Assembly (NCBI GenBank): GCA_002429085.1
Contig: DIYR01000164.1
Coordinates: 1 to 57,250 of the forward strand
Direction of reading: 5' to 3'
Length of the DNA stretch: 57,250 bases
Source of the DNA: Flavobacteriales bacterium UBA6049
GTDB lineage: Bacteria > Bacteroidota > Bacteroidia > Flavobacteriales_G > Salibacteraceae
This document shows, piece by piece, positions 34,427 through 44,825 of the stretch. The notes beneath the pieces were generated by a model. It ran no database searches and was not told the origin of the DNA. It saw nothing but the letters and a program-made list of their open reading frames with translations. Each line of letters begins with the position of its first letter. Within the stretch, counting starts at the first letter, position 1. Both the position numbers and the translations under genes were made by a program.

Positions 34427-36526
34427 TTAAGAAATCTTACTCCAATTAGGATGGTTCTTTAATTGCTCCTGATAAAACGCTCTCAAACCATCTAGACCGT
34501 CTCCTTCTAAAGCTGGATGGTTTTTCCAGATATTAATAGCTGCTTCTCTAGCTAGTGGGATTATTTGTCCATCTTTTGCTAAATCAGCTATGGCTAAATT
34601 AACCATACCACTTTGTTGGGTTCCCATTAAATCTCCAGGCCCACGTAATTTTAAATCTGCTTCTGCTACCTCAAATCCATCCGTAGTTCGAACCATAGTA
34701 TCCATGCGTTCGCGAGCTTCTTTTGAAAGTTTATTACCTGTTATCAGCATACAATATGATTGGTCTGCTCCGCGACCTACCCTACCACGCAATTGGTGTA
34801 ACTGAGATAAGCCGAATCGTTCAGCACTTTCTATTACCATTACAGAGGCATTTGGAACGTTTACACCAACTTCAATAACAGTTGTAGCTACCATAATTTG
34901 AGTTTGACCTGTCACAAACAAATTCATTTCATGGTCTTTATCAGCTGCCTTCATCTTTCCATGTACAATAGATACGCGATAGTTCGGTAAGGGAAATGCA
35001 CGTGTAATACTCTCGAATCCATCCATAAGATCCTTATAATCCATATTTTCAGATTCTTGAATCAAGGGATAAACTACATATACTTGTCTACCAGCATTAA
35101 TTTGCTGTTTCATAAACTCAAATATCTTGAGCCTTGAAGAATCTCTTAAATGACGTGTCTCTATCGGTTTTCTTCCAGGAGGCAGCTCATCAATGACCGA
35201 TACATCCAAATCGCCATACAAGGTCATCGCAAGCGTTCTTGGAATAGGTGTGGCTGACATAACTAATACATGTGGATGTAATTCGTTTTTACGCCACATC
35301 TTAGATCGTTGTGCCACACCAAATCGGTGTTGTTCATCTATTACCACAAGTCCAAGATTTTTGAACTGAACAGTATCCTCTAGTAAGGCATGAGTACCGA
35401 TCAAAATATCAATCTCACCAGATCTAAGTGCTTCATGTAGTACTTTCCTTTTGGATGCAGGAGTTGCCCCAGTAAGCAACTCCACCCGAATTGGCAAATC
35501 TTGCAGCTGTTCTGCTATTCCAATTCCATGTTGATTAGCTAAAATCTCCGTTGGAGCCATTAATGCGGCTTGAAATCCATTGTCGATAGCCAATAACATT
35601 GCTAATGTAGCTACCATGGTCTTTCCACTTCCTACATCTCCTTGGAGGAGACGATTCATTTGAAGTCCACGTTTCAAATCCAGTCGTATTTCCTTAACCA
35701 CACGTTTCTGAGCATTGGTTAGTTCAAACGGAATATGGTGCTCATAGAATTGCATGAACTGATTTCCCACCTTCCCAAACACATAACCTGGAGTTGAATT
35801 TTGTCTATTCAACTTCAACTGTACAATTTGCATTTGTAGAAAGAAAAGCTCCTCAAACTTCAATCTAAAACTTGCAGCTCTCAAATAATCATTCGATTCA
35901 GGAAAATGAATCGATTTGATGGCTGCTCCTCTCGGCATTAAACGATATTGCTCATGAAGATTCGTTGGAATATTCTCGTATAATTCTTGGGCGACTTCTG
36001 GCAAAGCTGCTTTGACCAATTTTTCTATTCCCTTACTGTTTAAACCTCTTACCGATAGTTTCTCTGTAGTACTGTAAATAGGTTGTAAAACAGAGGTTCT
36101 TTTCTCTGAAGCTGCGGATAATAACTCTATTTCAGGATGGGCAACATTCAAATTACCATTAAAAACCGATGGCTTCCCAAAAAACACGTATTGGCCTCCA
36201 GACTTCAAGCTGCTTTTAACCCATTTTATGCCCTTGAACCAGATAAGTTCTATTCTTCCTGTATCATCATATGCCTGTGCCACAAGCCTCTTAGCTCTTG
36301 CCGACCCTAACTCTCTTACCTCGCCTAGCTTACCAATAAACTGCACAGATGGCATATCGGGAGAAAGCTGATTTATTTTGTAGAATTGAGATTTATCTAC
36401 ATACCGAAACGGATAATGCTGAATGAGATCTTGAACCGTAAAGATGTTTAGCTCTTTCTGTAGCAATTCTCCTCGCGCTGGTCCTACACCTTTCACATAT
36501 TCTATGGGGGTTTTCAGCTTTAACAT
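34427..36526 (-). CDS. recG: ATP-dependent DNA helicase RecG
   Basis: 699 aa. OB-fold wedge domain first (about 20-160), then SF2 helicase motifs: motif I QGDVGSGKT, TGATPASKR, DEQH box VIDEQHRFG, motif III VMSATPIPRTLAMT, and motifs V-VI VIEVGVNVPNASVMVIESAERFGLSQLHQLRGRVGR. The C-terminus carries the RecG-type LKLRGPGDLMGTQQSG. Remodels stalled replication forks and Holliday junctions. Starts divergently close to the pdhC terminator on the same strand. Confidence 0.97.
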   Translation of the reverse strand: MLKLKTPIEYVKGVGPARGELLQKELNIFTVQDLIQHYPFRYVDKSQFYKINQLSPDMPSVQFIGKLGEVRELGSARAKRLVAQAYDDTGRIELIWFKGIKWVKSSLKSGGQYVFFGKPSVFNGNLNVAHPEIELLSAASEKRTSVLQPIYSTTEKLSVRGLNSKGIEKLVKAALPEVAQELYENIPTNLHEQYRLMPRGAAIKSIHFPESNDYLRAASFRLKFEELFFLQMQIVQLKLNRQNSTPGYVFGKVGNQFMQFYEHHIPFELTNAQKRVVKEIRLDLKRGLQMNRLLQGDVGSGKTMVATLAMLLAIDNGFQAALMAPTEILANQHGIGIAEQLQDLPIRVELLTGATPASKRKVLHEALRSGEIDILIGTHALLEDTVQFKNLGLVVIDEQHRFGVAQRSKMWRKNELHPHVLVMSATPIPRTLAMTLYGDLDVSVIDELPPGRKPIETRHLRDSSRLKIFEFMKQQINAGRQVYVVYPLIQESENMDYKDLMDGFESITRAFPLPNYRVSIVHGKMKAADKDHEMNLFVTGQTQIMVATTVIEVGVNVPNASVMVIESAERFGLSQLHQLRGRVGRGADQSYCMLITGNKLSKEARERMDTMVRTTDGFEVAEADLKLRGPGDLMGTQQSGMVNLAIADLAKDGQIIPLAREAAINIWKNHPALEGDGLDGLRAFYQEQLKNHPNWSKIS

Positions 36527-36550
36527 GACTCACGAAAATAAGGCATCGAT

Positions 36551-36584
36551 TCAAAAAAAAATCCAACGATTTTCACCGTTGGAT
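36551..36584 (-). terminator. Rho-independent terminator of the pdhA-pdhC operon
   Basis: Minus strand: ATCCAACGGTGAAAATCGTTGGAT stem-loop followed by nine T-rich bases, 27 bases past the E2 stop at 36611. Confidence 0.85.
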
Positions 36585-36610
36585 TCTAAACTATTCATTT
36601 CGATTTTAGC

Positions 36611-37855
36611 CTATGCCATCATCGTAATTGGATTTTCCAAGTATCCTTTGAATGTATTCAAGAACGCAGCACCAGATGCTCCATCGACAGTTCTGTGATC
36701 ACAACTCATTGTTACCTTCATCACATTACCTGGAACTACTTGTCCGTTCTTAACAACAGGTTTTTCAATGATTCCACCAACTGCCATAATACATGAATCA
36801 GGTGGATTTATGATCGCTGTAAATTCCTCAATTCCAAACATTCCTAAGTTTGAGATAGAGAATGTATTTCCTTCCCACTCAGAAGGCTGTAACTTCTTGT
36901 CTCTTGCTTTGCCAGCCAATTCTTTTACCTCTTTAGAGATTTGAGAAAGTGACTTTGTATCAGCAAAACGAACAACAGGAACCAACAATCCTTCATCAAC
37001 AGCTACAGCAACCCCAACATGTACGTGATCATTGAACCTGATTTTATCGCCTAACCAAGCAGAGTTTACAACAGGATGCTTTTTCAACGCCATTGCAGAT
37101 GCCTTAATCACGAAATCATTGAAAGATACCTTGACATCAGCAACGTTATTTACAGCCTTGCGAGCAGCCATTGCATTGTCCATATCTATTTCAATTGTCA
37201 AGTAGAAATGTGGAGCAGAGAATTTGCTCTCTCCTAATCTTCTTGCAATCGTTTTACGCATCTGAGAAACTGGCACTTCATTGTAGCTCTCTGTCATACC
37301 AACGGCACTTACTAATGCAGTTCCGACAGGAACAAAGTGCTGAACATCTGCCTTCACCACTCTTCCACCATCTCCAGAACCAGGAATTTGAGCAAGATCA
37401 AATCCTTTTTCTTCTGCCATTTTACGTGCTAAAGGTGAAGCTTTTACACGACCATTTGATGCAACTACCGGCACAGCAACTTGAGGTTGCGGAGCATTAG
37501 TTGTAGAGGCTGGTGCAGTTTCAACTTTAGGCTCTGGAGCTGAAGCTTGTACTGGCACAGTTTCTACAGCTGGGGTAGCATTTTTCTCTTCCTCAAGGAT
37601 AGCATTTACATCTTCTCCATCTTCACCTAAGATAGCAAGGATAGAATCAACTGGTGCAGTTTGTCCAGATTCAACACCAATGTATAGAAGTTTACCTTCC
37701 TGAAAGGATTCAAACTCCATGGTAGCTTTGTCCGTTTCGATCTCAGCTAGTAAGTCACCAGAATCAACATGATCACCTACTTTTTTATGCCATTCTGCTA
37801 CGACACCTTCAGTCATGGTATCGCTGAGTTTTGGCATTCTAACTACTTCTGCCAT
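36611..37855 (-). CDS. pdhC: Pyruvate dehydrogenase E2 (dihydrolipoamide acetyltransferase)
   Basis: 414 aa. One N-terminal lipoyl domain (1-80, lipoyl Lys43 in EIETDKATMEFES), a proline/alanine-rich linker (about 95-130), an E1/E3 binding domain (KASPLARKMAEEKGFDLAQIPGSGDGGRVVKADV) and the catalytic acyltransferase domain with the active-site DHRTVDG (His387) near the C-terminus. Transfers acetyl groups to CoA in the pyruvate dehydrogenase complex. Follows pdhA with a 22-base gap. Confidence 0.95.
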   Translation of the reverse strand: MAEVVRMPKLSDTMTEGVVAEWHKKVGDHVDSGDLLAEIETDKATMEFESFQEGKLLYIGVESGQTAPVDSILAILGEDGEDVNAILEEEKNATPAVETVPVQASAPEPKVETAPASTTNAPQPQVAVPVVASNGRVKASPLARKMAEEKGFDLAQIPGSGDGGRVVKADVQHFVPVGTALVSAVGMTESYNEVPVSQMRKTIARRLGESKFSAPHFYLTIEIDMDNAMAARKAVNNVADVKVSFNDFVIKASAMALKKHPVVNSAWLGDKIRFNDHVHVGVAVAVDEGLLVPVVRFADTKSLSQISKEVKELAGKARDKKLQPSEWEGNTFSISNLGMFGIEEFTAIINPPDSCIMAVGGIIEKPVVKNGQVVPGNVMKVTMSCDHRTVDGASGAAFLNTFKGYLENPITMMA

Positions 37856-37877
37856 ATCTATTGCGCCAAGTTTGTTG

Positions 37878-38900
37878 TTATGCTCTGAATTTATTGTCCA
37901 TCATGTACGGATAGTCGTCTTGCATATAAACGTCTTCGTACAATTCTTTTCCTTCTGGAAGTGGAGATTCTTCTGCAAATTTCACTGACTCTTCAACCAC
38001 TGCTTTCACACGAACTCCAATTTCTTTGATTTCTTCTTCCGTAGCGAACTTATTCTCCTTAATCGTATTCAATACCCATGCAATTGGATCTTGATCTTTA
38101 TACTCAGCAACCTCTTCTTTAGTTCTGTACTTCTGAGGATCAGACATTGAGTGACCTTTATAACGATAAGTTCTGATATCAAGCAACGTTGGACCTTCAC
38201 CTTTACGCGCTCTTTCAGCAGCCCGTTGAATAGCCTCATGTACCTCTTCTACTTTCATTCCATTAACTGCTTCCGAAGGCATTTCGTAAGAAGCTGCCAA
38301 CATGGTTAAATCATGAACGTTACTTGACCTTTCTACGGAAGTCCCCATTGCATAGTTGTTATTCTCAATAATGAAAACAACTGGTAGTTTCCACAACATG
38401 GCTAAGTTGAATGTCTCATGAAGCGCACCTTGACGTGTCGCTCCATCTCCCATGGAAGCATAACACACATTGGTAGTACCATTATATTTTTCAGCAAATG
38501 CGATCCCTGCACCCATTGGAATTTGTGCTCCAACAATTCCGTGTCCCCCCATAAGGTTTACATCTTTATGGAACATGTGCATAGACCCACCTTTACCTTT
38601 TGACATCCCCGTTGTTCTTCCGTACAACTCAGCCATCATATATTTAGGATGAACCCCTAAAGCAATTGGATGTGCATGATCTCTGTATGCGGTAATGTGC
38701 TTATCTCCTTTTTCACATCCAGAAGCTGTCCCTGCAACAACGGCCTCTTGGCCAATGTATAAGTGGCAGAAACCACCAAACTTTTGCATGGTATACAGTT
38801 GTCCAGCTTTTTCTTCAATCTTGCGCATTACGAGCATATCTTCGTACCACTTAAGGTACTGCTCTTTGCTATATTTTGGTTTTGTTTTTTTCGCTGCCAT
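37878..38900 (-). CDS. pdhA: Pyruvate dehydrogenase E1 component, alpha subunit
   Basis: 340 aa thiamine-diphosphate enzyme subunit. The ThDP/Mg motif begins MGDGATRQGALHETFNLAML and ends FIIENNNYAMGTS. Other family motifs: GFCHLYIGQEAVVAG, AYRDHAHPIALG, GGSMHMFH, RYKGHSMSDPQKYRTKEE. Works with an E1 beta subunit, which is not beside it here, and with E2 from the next gene. Preceded by a near-consensus promoter. Confidence 0.96.
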   Translation of the reverse strand: MAAKKTKPKYSKEQYLKWYEDMLVMRKIEEKAGQLYTMQKFGGFCHLYIGQEAVVAGTASGCEKGDKHITAYRDHAHPIALGVHPKYMMAELYGRTTGMSKGKGGSMHMFHKDVNLMGGHGIVGAQIPMGAGIAFAEKYNGTTNVCYASMGDGATRQGALHETFNLAMLWKLPVVFIIENNNYAMGTSVERSSNVHDLTMLAASYEMPSEAVNGMKVEEVHEAIQRAAERARKGEGPTLLDIRTYRYKGHSMSDPQKYRTKEEVAEYKDQDPIAWVLNTIKENKFATEEEIKEIGVRVKAVVEESVKFAEESPLPEGKELYEDVYMQDDYPYMMDNKFRA

Positions 38901-38930
38901 AACGCTGCTAATCTACGTTTACAAGTGGAG

Positions 38931-38960
38931 CAAATTTATTCAAAATAAGCTTGAAGCAAA
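38931..38960 (-). promoter_or_regulatory. Candidate promoter of the pdhA-pdhC operon
   Basis: Minus strand: TTTG (38960-38957), 18 bases, then TAAATTTG (38938-38931), an exact TAnnTTTG box, 31 bases upstream of the pdhA ATG. Separates pdhA transcription from the cdd-porV-porU genes. Confidence 0.6.
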
Positions 38961-38999
38961 GCTTCTGTATCAAGCGTGCAATAAAGCACCTGAACAGCC

Positions 39000-39482
39000 T
39001 TATTTTAGCAATGTTCCATTAAAGAAAAATGGCAAGAAATTATGAATACCCTTAACCTCAATAATTCCCATTTCTCCAGAAAGGAAAACAGGCAATTCAA
39101 TATCCCAAGACTTTTCCAACTCGCCCATCACTTGGAGACAAGCTCCACATGGAGTAACAGGTTCTTGTGTAAACCCATCACTATTTTGAGCCGTAATGGC
39201 CATTGCCAAAGGCTTTAAATTAGGGTAATTAGAATGTACGTAATTTAATAGAACTCTTTCTGCACACAGTCCAGACGGAAAAGCTGCATTTTCTTGGTTA
39301 GATCCTATATGAATTGAGCCATCATCTAATAATACTGCAGCCCCCACCTTAAAGTTACTGTAAGGAGCATATGCATGGAGAGTTGCCTCTTTAGCTTTCG
39401 AAATCAATTCTTTCAAAGAGTCATCTAGTTCAGCAAACGTATGCTGAATATACTCAGCTTGAATCTTATTTAACTTACCCAT
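39000..39482 (-). CDS. cdd: Cytidine deaminase
   Basis: 160 aa. The zinc site of the homotetrameric type is present: Cys73-Ala-Glu75 (CAE, catalytic glutamate) in FPSGLCAERVL and Cys112-Cys115 in PCGACLQV, plus substrate-binding FKVGAAVLL and NQENAAFPSG. Deaminates cytidine/deoxycytidine to uridine/deoxyuridine. Its ATG at 39482 shares a base with the porV stop, so the two are co-translated; porU-porV-cdd gene order is commonly seen in Bacteroidota. Confidence 0.95.
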   Translation of the reverse strand: MGKLNKIQAEYIQHTFAELDDSLKELISKAKEATLHAYAPYSNFKVGAAVLLDDGSIHIGSNQENAAFPSGLCAERVLLNYVHSNYPNLKPLAMAITAQNSDGFTQEPVTPCGACLQVMGELEKSWDIELPVFLSGEMGIIEVKGIHNFLPFFFNGTLLK

Positions 39483-40804
39483 TAATTAGTTAGAGGATCA
39501 TCTATTGCTTCTTCATCATTTCCTGAACCAAGCGCATCAAAGTCAAACGATAAAGAGAAGCGTAATGTATTCTGTAATGGAGAATTTTGAATGCTTCTTT
39601 GATTTCCAACATAGAACGGAGCCAAATAAGCTAAATCAATTCCAAATACATTATACTTTAAACCTAAACCAAAAGTCAGGTACTTTCTATTTCCTTTAGA
39701 TGCATGTTCTGTAAAATATCCCATGCGGGCAGCAAATACCTTATTGTACCAGTACTCTGCACCGAATCCAAAGTAAAACTCGCGAAGTTCTTCTTTTAAA
39801 ACACTTCCATCTTCTACCTGATATGTTCCATCATCATTTAACAATGGATTTCCTTGTTCATCGTATTGAACAAATCCAGGGGCATCTGTCCAAGAGGTAA
39901 AAATGGAATTAGCAACAGCTCTATTAGGATCTTCTCCTGCCATAACCTGCCTATAGGTTGGTGAACCCTGATCTGTATCATAAACTGGTGGTGTAGGCAC
40001 TAACAATTTATTTACATCAAAGTGGAAAGAAAGATCATTATAATCATCTAAATGAAGCGTTATACGTGGACCAACTCTGAAATTCATTGGCAAGAAATCT
40101 TCCTCATCTAAATTAGAATAAGACATCTTATTCCCAATATTACTAATCATCGCACCAAAGGCCAAAGTCGCTTCTTTGCCACCAATTTCAATATCATCAT
40201 TTTGATAATATGCGGATATATCAGCCGCAACAGCTAAACCAGGTTTAGTTTGAGCGTTTTGAACATCTTGCCCACCTGTTAAATTGGAATATACAAACCT
40301 TAAAGCCAGACCAGCAGAAAAGCGATCAGAAAGCTTTCTTGAATACGCACCATCTAATGCCCATTCGTTTGGTCTATGTTGAATGGTATTATTTCCAAAT
40401 TCATCCGTAAACTGAATATCTCCTAAGCTAAAATAACGCAATGATGCGCTAATTGCTGACATATCATTCAAACGATAATACCCACTTAAGTAGGAAAGAG
40501 AAATATCTGGAACCAAATTTCTTAACCAAGGCGTATAATTAATTGCAACACCAGCCTCTTGATCTACCCAAGCGAGCTTAGCTGGATTCCAATGAATTGA
40601 TGCATTATCTGGTGAGGTTGCAACACCCGCATCCCCCATAGCTGCGTGACGTGCATCAGGTGCGATAGTTAAAAATGGCGCAGCTGTAGTGATTGTATTT
40701 ACATCACCCCCATTAATATTTTGGGCTCTAACGGACTGAAATATGAAGGTTGCGGCAACAAAAACTAATACTAGTCTATATGAAATGTTCATGTTTTTCA
40801 TCAA
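39482..40804 (-). CDS. porV: Type IX secretion system outer-membrane protein PorV
   Basis: 440 aa. Signal peptide 1-28 (ends VRAQ; alternative Met2 and Met5 starts cannot be separated). Family hallmark near the mature N-terminus: NINGGDVNTITTAAPFLTIAPDARHAAMGDAGVATSPDNASIHWNPAKLAW. The rest is a FadL-like 14-strand barrel (ISASLRYFSLGDIQF, FRVGPRITLHLDDYNDLSFHFDVNKLL, FGFGAEYWYNKVFAARMGYF). PorV (LptO) carries cargo from the SprA translocon to the PorU sortase. Directly downstream of porU (46-base gap) and overlapping cdd by one base. Confidence 0.94.
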   Translation of the reverse strand: MMKNMNISYRLVLVFVAATFIFQSVRAQNINGGDVNTITTAAPFLTIAPDARHAAMGDAGVATSPDNASIHWNPAKLAWVDQEAGVAINYTPWLRNLVPDISLSYLSGYYRLNDMSAISASLRYFSLGDIQFTDEFGNNTIQHRPNEWALDGAYSRKLSDRFSAGLALRFVYSNLTGGQDVQNAQTKPGLAVAADISAYYQNDDIEIGGKEATLAFGAMISNIGNKMSYSNLDEEDFLPMNFRVGPRITLHLDDYNDLSFHFDVNKLLVPTPPVYDTDQGSPTYRQVMAGEDPNRAVANSIFTSWTDAPGFVQYDEQGNPLLNDDGTYQVEDGSVLKEELREFYFGFGAEYWYNKVFAARMGYFTEHASKGNRKYLTFGLGLKYNVFGIDLAYLAPFYVGNQRSIQNSPLQNTLRFSLSFDFDALGSGNDEEAIDDPLTN

Positions 40805-40850
40805 TGAGTGGCAAATATAACGGAATTGTTTGCCTGATGTTTTAGTGTAA

Positions 40851-43800
40851 TTACTTCAAAATAACCAATTTTTCAAACTCCTCTGTTTTTTCACCTGAAG
40901 GAGGAGTTACTTGAACTCGATAAATGTAGGTTCCACGACCAATGTTATCTCCAAAATCATCGAGCCCATCCCAAACGATTGGCCCTGCATGGTAACCATC
41001 TGAGATATACTCCGTATCAATCGTCTTAACCAATTTACCAGCAATGGTAAATATTTGTATACGTATGCTCATAGGTTGAGCTGGCGCATTATGATCAAAA
41101 TGGAACTCTGTATATGTGGTAAATGGATTGGGATAGTTCAATAGGTTCTTAATAGCAAATTCACTTGAATTTGCAACAATAAACTCAGTTCTAGCTTCTC
41201 CACTATTGTTGTAAACATCCCAAACCTTTAAACTTAGCGTATGCTTACCTTCTGATAATGATGAGAACGGGTAATTGATTTGCCCTCTCTGGAAATTATC
41301 CGTTTCAGATTCATAATAATCGTTCAGTATCAAAGCTTCAGCAGTATTTTCATCTAGCACAGCAACTATATCATGGCCAATACCATTACCTACTGTATTA
41401 ATTCCATGTTCATCAAACACTTTTGACAACAATATTGGAGACTCATCTGTTACTCCTCCCATAACGAATTGTTCATCATTCATCCATAACTGAACCTCTG
41501 GACCTTTACTATCATTTGCTGCGCTATCCGATCGATTACCAATTGTAAACTCCTCAGAAAAACCAAGTGCATCTTCCTCATTATTTGTAGCGTACAAACT
41601 TATCCTTCCCGTTCCATAAGTAAAGCTGATATCCTTAGGAACAACGAATGTGAAAGTAAAATCACCATTCTTCACACTAGCTTTACCTCTAAATACAGGA
41701 CTAGTTTGTGTTTGGAAATTGAATACCCCAACCCCGTCATTATCTAGTGTAGCAATATCTCTAGGTTGGTCATAAACAGTAGGATAAACAACACCATTGA
41801 AATCGGTTAATTTTACTCCATACTCATTAGCAACGTATCCTTTTATCGTAACTTGTTCAAGTGCCTTAATAGTATCTGGAAGCTGACTTAGCATTACTTG
41901 ATAATCAGGATAGGCCAATTGAATACCTGGGTCTCCGAGTAGAGCAAAATTTCTATAATTCACACCATTACTGGTAGTAATATTATTTGGGTCCTTAGAT
42001 AGTCTCAACAAATCTCCTAGAGAAGGATAACTGCCATTTACTTTTTTAAATGCATGTTCAAAGAAAGTATCTGCTAACTCCTTGTTTGGAGAAGAATAGA
42101 CCAAACGTGTGGTTGTAAGCAATCCTATACCTCCTCCATCAGGGTTTAAGAAAACATATTCACCTCCAGATGTACGATCTGGATCATCGTACCTACTAAA
42201 CTCGCAAGTAGCAGTTAAAAATAGACTCAATCTATCTGAGTTCGTCCATCCGTTTATCTCAGGCACTGTAAGGACGCGTTCATGCGCCCAACCTGTTTCG
42301 CCTCCATGACCAAGATATGTTGTTATCAATGTACCTCTAGATACAGCGTCTGTAATTGCCTCGTTGACGCGCGGATATCTTTGCCCAGCCGCTGATGTTA
42401 CTTGAGGATAGGCATCGAAGTAGATTTTATTCAAGTTATATATAGGGTAATTTCTTTGTACTCGTTTGGCAAGGTCATCAGCATCACGCATGTGAATACG
42501 GTTATCTTGATCGTCACCAACAAAAGTTAAAGCACCTCTCCATGGTTGAAGAATATCTGGACGCCTATGGTAACGCTTTATTTTTTCCACAGCATTTCTA
42601 GCTTCAGTTACTGTGCGAACTGGAAACCTTCCAATACCTATATCCAGAGAAGAGGTTAACCTATCTGATTCAGAATCATCCAAAAAACCAAAATAATCAT
42701 CACTCACGTATGATCTTGTAGGCTGAACACTATTCAGTGATTGGTAAGAGGGCACAAAGTTTGAATTACTCTCGTCTCTAGATTTGTAGTTGTAGGATCC
42801 ATCTCCAAAAAGTAGTAGATACCTCGGCATTTTACTATCATCTAATCCAGCTCTATCATAAAGCATCTTCATATAGCTCTTAATTCCAGTAATATCCTGA
42901 TTCCCTCCAGAAAACTCATTATATACTTGATTAGTAGTAACTACATGTACTTCGTATTGATATGTTTCACGGTGAAAGTTTGCTAATTCATTTGCTTGAG
43001 CCAAAAATCTCGGATGAGTTACAATCACATAATCTACCTGAGGTGAATTATGTAGATCCTGGTTTGCAACTTGCCCAATGAGAGTTGGTTTTGGACAAGA
43101 GGTTGGATCAAATACCATGAATTCATTCAACTCTGCTCCAGAAGAACTAACAAAGCTTGCTGATGGTTGACTCGTTAAATTAACAACTTCAAATACCTCG
43201 TTATGATTTGAAACATTCCAGATAGCCATACGATTAGCGTTTAACGTAATCGTATACTGAGCATACTGAACATTTTGCTCTTCCCTAGAGCGAAAGGCAA
43301 ATGATTTACCAGAAAAAACCAAGTTGCTTTTTGCCACTATCTCAATATAATCTAGCCAACCATTGTCTGCGGTACTCTTATTTTCAAACTCAACATCAAT
43401 ACTTACGGAAGCCCCTCCTGTAACAATACTTCCTTCATTCCTTTTTACAATAGCAAAATCATTTGCGTAACCAGAAGTTACTCCAGTAGGAAAATCTATG
43501 GTAAATAAATCCTGATCATTTGCTCTAAGTGTGAATTGACTGGATCGCCTAATTGCACGACTCGCAACAGAAGCTCTCACAAATATTGGTTCCGAGACAA
43601 CTCTGCTAGTAAAACCAAAAGGAATGGTATATTCTTTCTGAATGGCAAAAGACTCTCCAAACCACATTCTTCCCGACTTGATCAGATTTGTTCTATCTAC
43701 TTCATAAAATTTGTAATCATCATAAGTATTAATAGAAACTTGAGGAGAATTTTGATTTGATAAAGTGGTAACTCTTTTCGGTGTCCCTAAGGAATAATCA

Positions 43801-44669
43801 GTAGTTACAAAATAATAAGTTGTATCAGCCATAAAGTTCTTAACATGGCTGTAACTAGAACCGCTGAAGTTCCATCTATCTTGACCCTGACCGTAAAACA
43901 ATAAATAATCTCCACTATTGAAAACATTATCATTGCCAAGTTCGAATTGAACTGCTACTTCCTCCAAATCATCTATTCTATCTTCAGAATTATTAAACGG
44001 TAACATCCCTCCACCATTTCCGAAAACACGAATAGACGCAGCATCTAGCGATTCTGGCGAGAGTCCCAACCGCACTAAATCACTATACGTCAACTTATAT
44101 ATATCATCTTCTGTAACCGCTATACGATACCAATTCCCTTGGGATAAGACACTATTCGTTCTGTACGTTCTTCCTCTTTTATTCCGATTAGTAATTGAAT
44201 TAGACTTCGAGACAACTGGTACAAAACTCACCAGTTTTTCATATTTACCAGTAGCCCTGTTTAAACGTATAGGAACAAAGAACACTTCCAAAAACGATTT
44301 TTTTCGTTTATAACTAACATATTCATGTATAGAAATATCGGAAAGCTGATAGTCCAATTTTCTCAATATCGTTTCTTCATCCTTAGTAACAGGTTCAAAC
44401 ACGAGATCTTTCATTAAAAAAGATCCTGAAGCATTATAACCTAATTCATAGCTAACCGAAAAATAAGGTAGCCAGTTCGAATCTGTATTGATGGTTGCTC
44501 CTTCAAAGGACACATATTTCTGCTCTTGATTTTCAAATGTTTGATCAACCTGAACTCCCTCCCACTCTAATGTTATTTTCTCCAAACCAGCTCTTTGACC
44601 TAACAAACACTGATTGAGCATTAGAAAAAAACATACAATGGAAACAAGCTTTATTCGTTCTATTATCAT
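40851..44669 (-). CDS. porU: Type IX secretion system sortase PorU
   Basis: 1272 aa from the ATG at 44669 (MIIERIKLVSIVCFFLMLNQCLLGQ, a signal peptide); the longer frame to 44726 adds 19 residues of no signal-peptide character. C25-gingipain-like peptidase: catalytic pair His788 in YLGHGGETGW and Cys822 in LTATCEFSRYDDP, with RYLLLFGDGSYNYKSR and GIGRFPVRT upstream. C-terminus (about 1180-1272) NYPNPFTTYTEFHFDHNAPAQ ... GTYIYRVQV is an Ig/FlgD-like T9SS sorting domain. PorU cleaves sorting domains from cargo and attaches A-LPS; probable substrates include the adhesins at 1-9350. Confidence 0.95.
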   Translation of the reverse strand: MIIERIKLVSIVCFFLMLNQCLLGQRAGLEKITLEWEGVQVDQTFENQEQKYVSFEGATINTDSNWLPYFSVSYELGYNASGSFLMKDLVFEPVTKDEETILRKLDYQLSDISIHEYVSYKRKKSFLEVFFVPIRLNRATGKYEKLVSFVPVVSKSNSITNRNKRGRTYRTNSVLSQGNWYRIAVTEDDIYKLTYSDLVRLGLSPESLDAASIRVFGNGGGMLPFNNSEDRIDDLEEVAVQFELGNDNVFNSGDYLLFYGQGQDRWNFSGSSYSHVKNFMADTTYYFVTTDYSLGTPKRVTTLSNQNSPQVSINTYDDYKFYEVDRTNLIKSGRMWFGESFAIQKEYTIPFGFTSRVVSEPIFVRASVASRAIRRSSQFTLRANDQDLFTIDFPTGVTSGYANDFAIVKRNEGSIVTGGASVSIDVEFENKSTADNGWLDYIEIVAKSNLVFSGKSFAFRSREEQNVQYAQYTITLNANRMAIWNVSNHNEVFEVVNLTSQPSASFVSSSGAELNEFMVFDPTSCPKPTLIGQVANQDLHNSPQVDYVIVTHPRFLAQANELANFHRETYQYEVHVVTTNQVYNEFSGGNQDITGIKSYMKMLYDRAGLDDSKMPRYLLLFGDGSYNYKSRDESNSNFVPSYQSLNSVQPTRSYVSDDYFGFLDDSESDRLTSSLDIGIGRFPVRTVTEARNAVEKIKRYHRRPDILQPWRGALTFVGDDQDNRIHMRDADDLAKRVQRNYPIYNLNKIYFDAYPQVTSAAGQRYPRVNEAITDAVSRGTLITTYLGHGGETGWAHERVLTVPEINGWTNSDRLSLFLTATCEFSRYDDPDRTSGGEYVFLNPDGGGIGLLTTTRLVYSSPNKELADTFFEHAFKKVNGSYPSLGDLLRLSKDPNNITTSNGVNYRNFALLGDPGIQLAYPDYQVMLSQLPDTIKALEQVTIKGYVANEYGVKLTDFNGVVYPTVYDQPRDIATLDNDGVGVFNFQTQTSPVFRGKASVKNGDFTFTFVVPKDISFTYGTGRISLYATNNEEDALGFSEEFTIGNRSDSAANDSKGPEVQLWMNDEQFVMGGVTDESPILLSKVFDEHGINTVGNGIGHDIVAVLDENTAEALILNDYYESETDNFQRGQINYPFSSLSEGKHTLSLKVWDVYNNSGEARTEFIVANSSEFAIKNLLNYPNPFTTYTEFHFDHNAPAQPMSIRIQIFTIAGKLVKTIDTEYISDGYHAGPIVWDGLDDFGDNIGRGTYIYRVQVTPPSGEKTEEFEKLVILK

Positions 44670-44825
44670 GAAATAATTACTATTAAACCTCTCTAACCAA
44701 AACATTTGCGAAACGCGAAAATGCAAAACCTATTGCCCATTATACGTGATTAAGATTAAAAAAACTTACACTTAACAATCTGCAAATTAATTCTTATACT
44801 TGCCACTCTCGGACTATAACACAGT

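Noticed and set aside
37171..37500. 109-codon plus-strand frame
   Set aside because: Antisense to the E2 linker and binding domain; leucine/glutamine-rich product reflects the Pro/Ala linker on the other strand.
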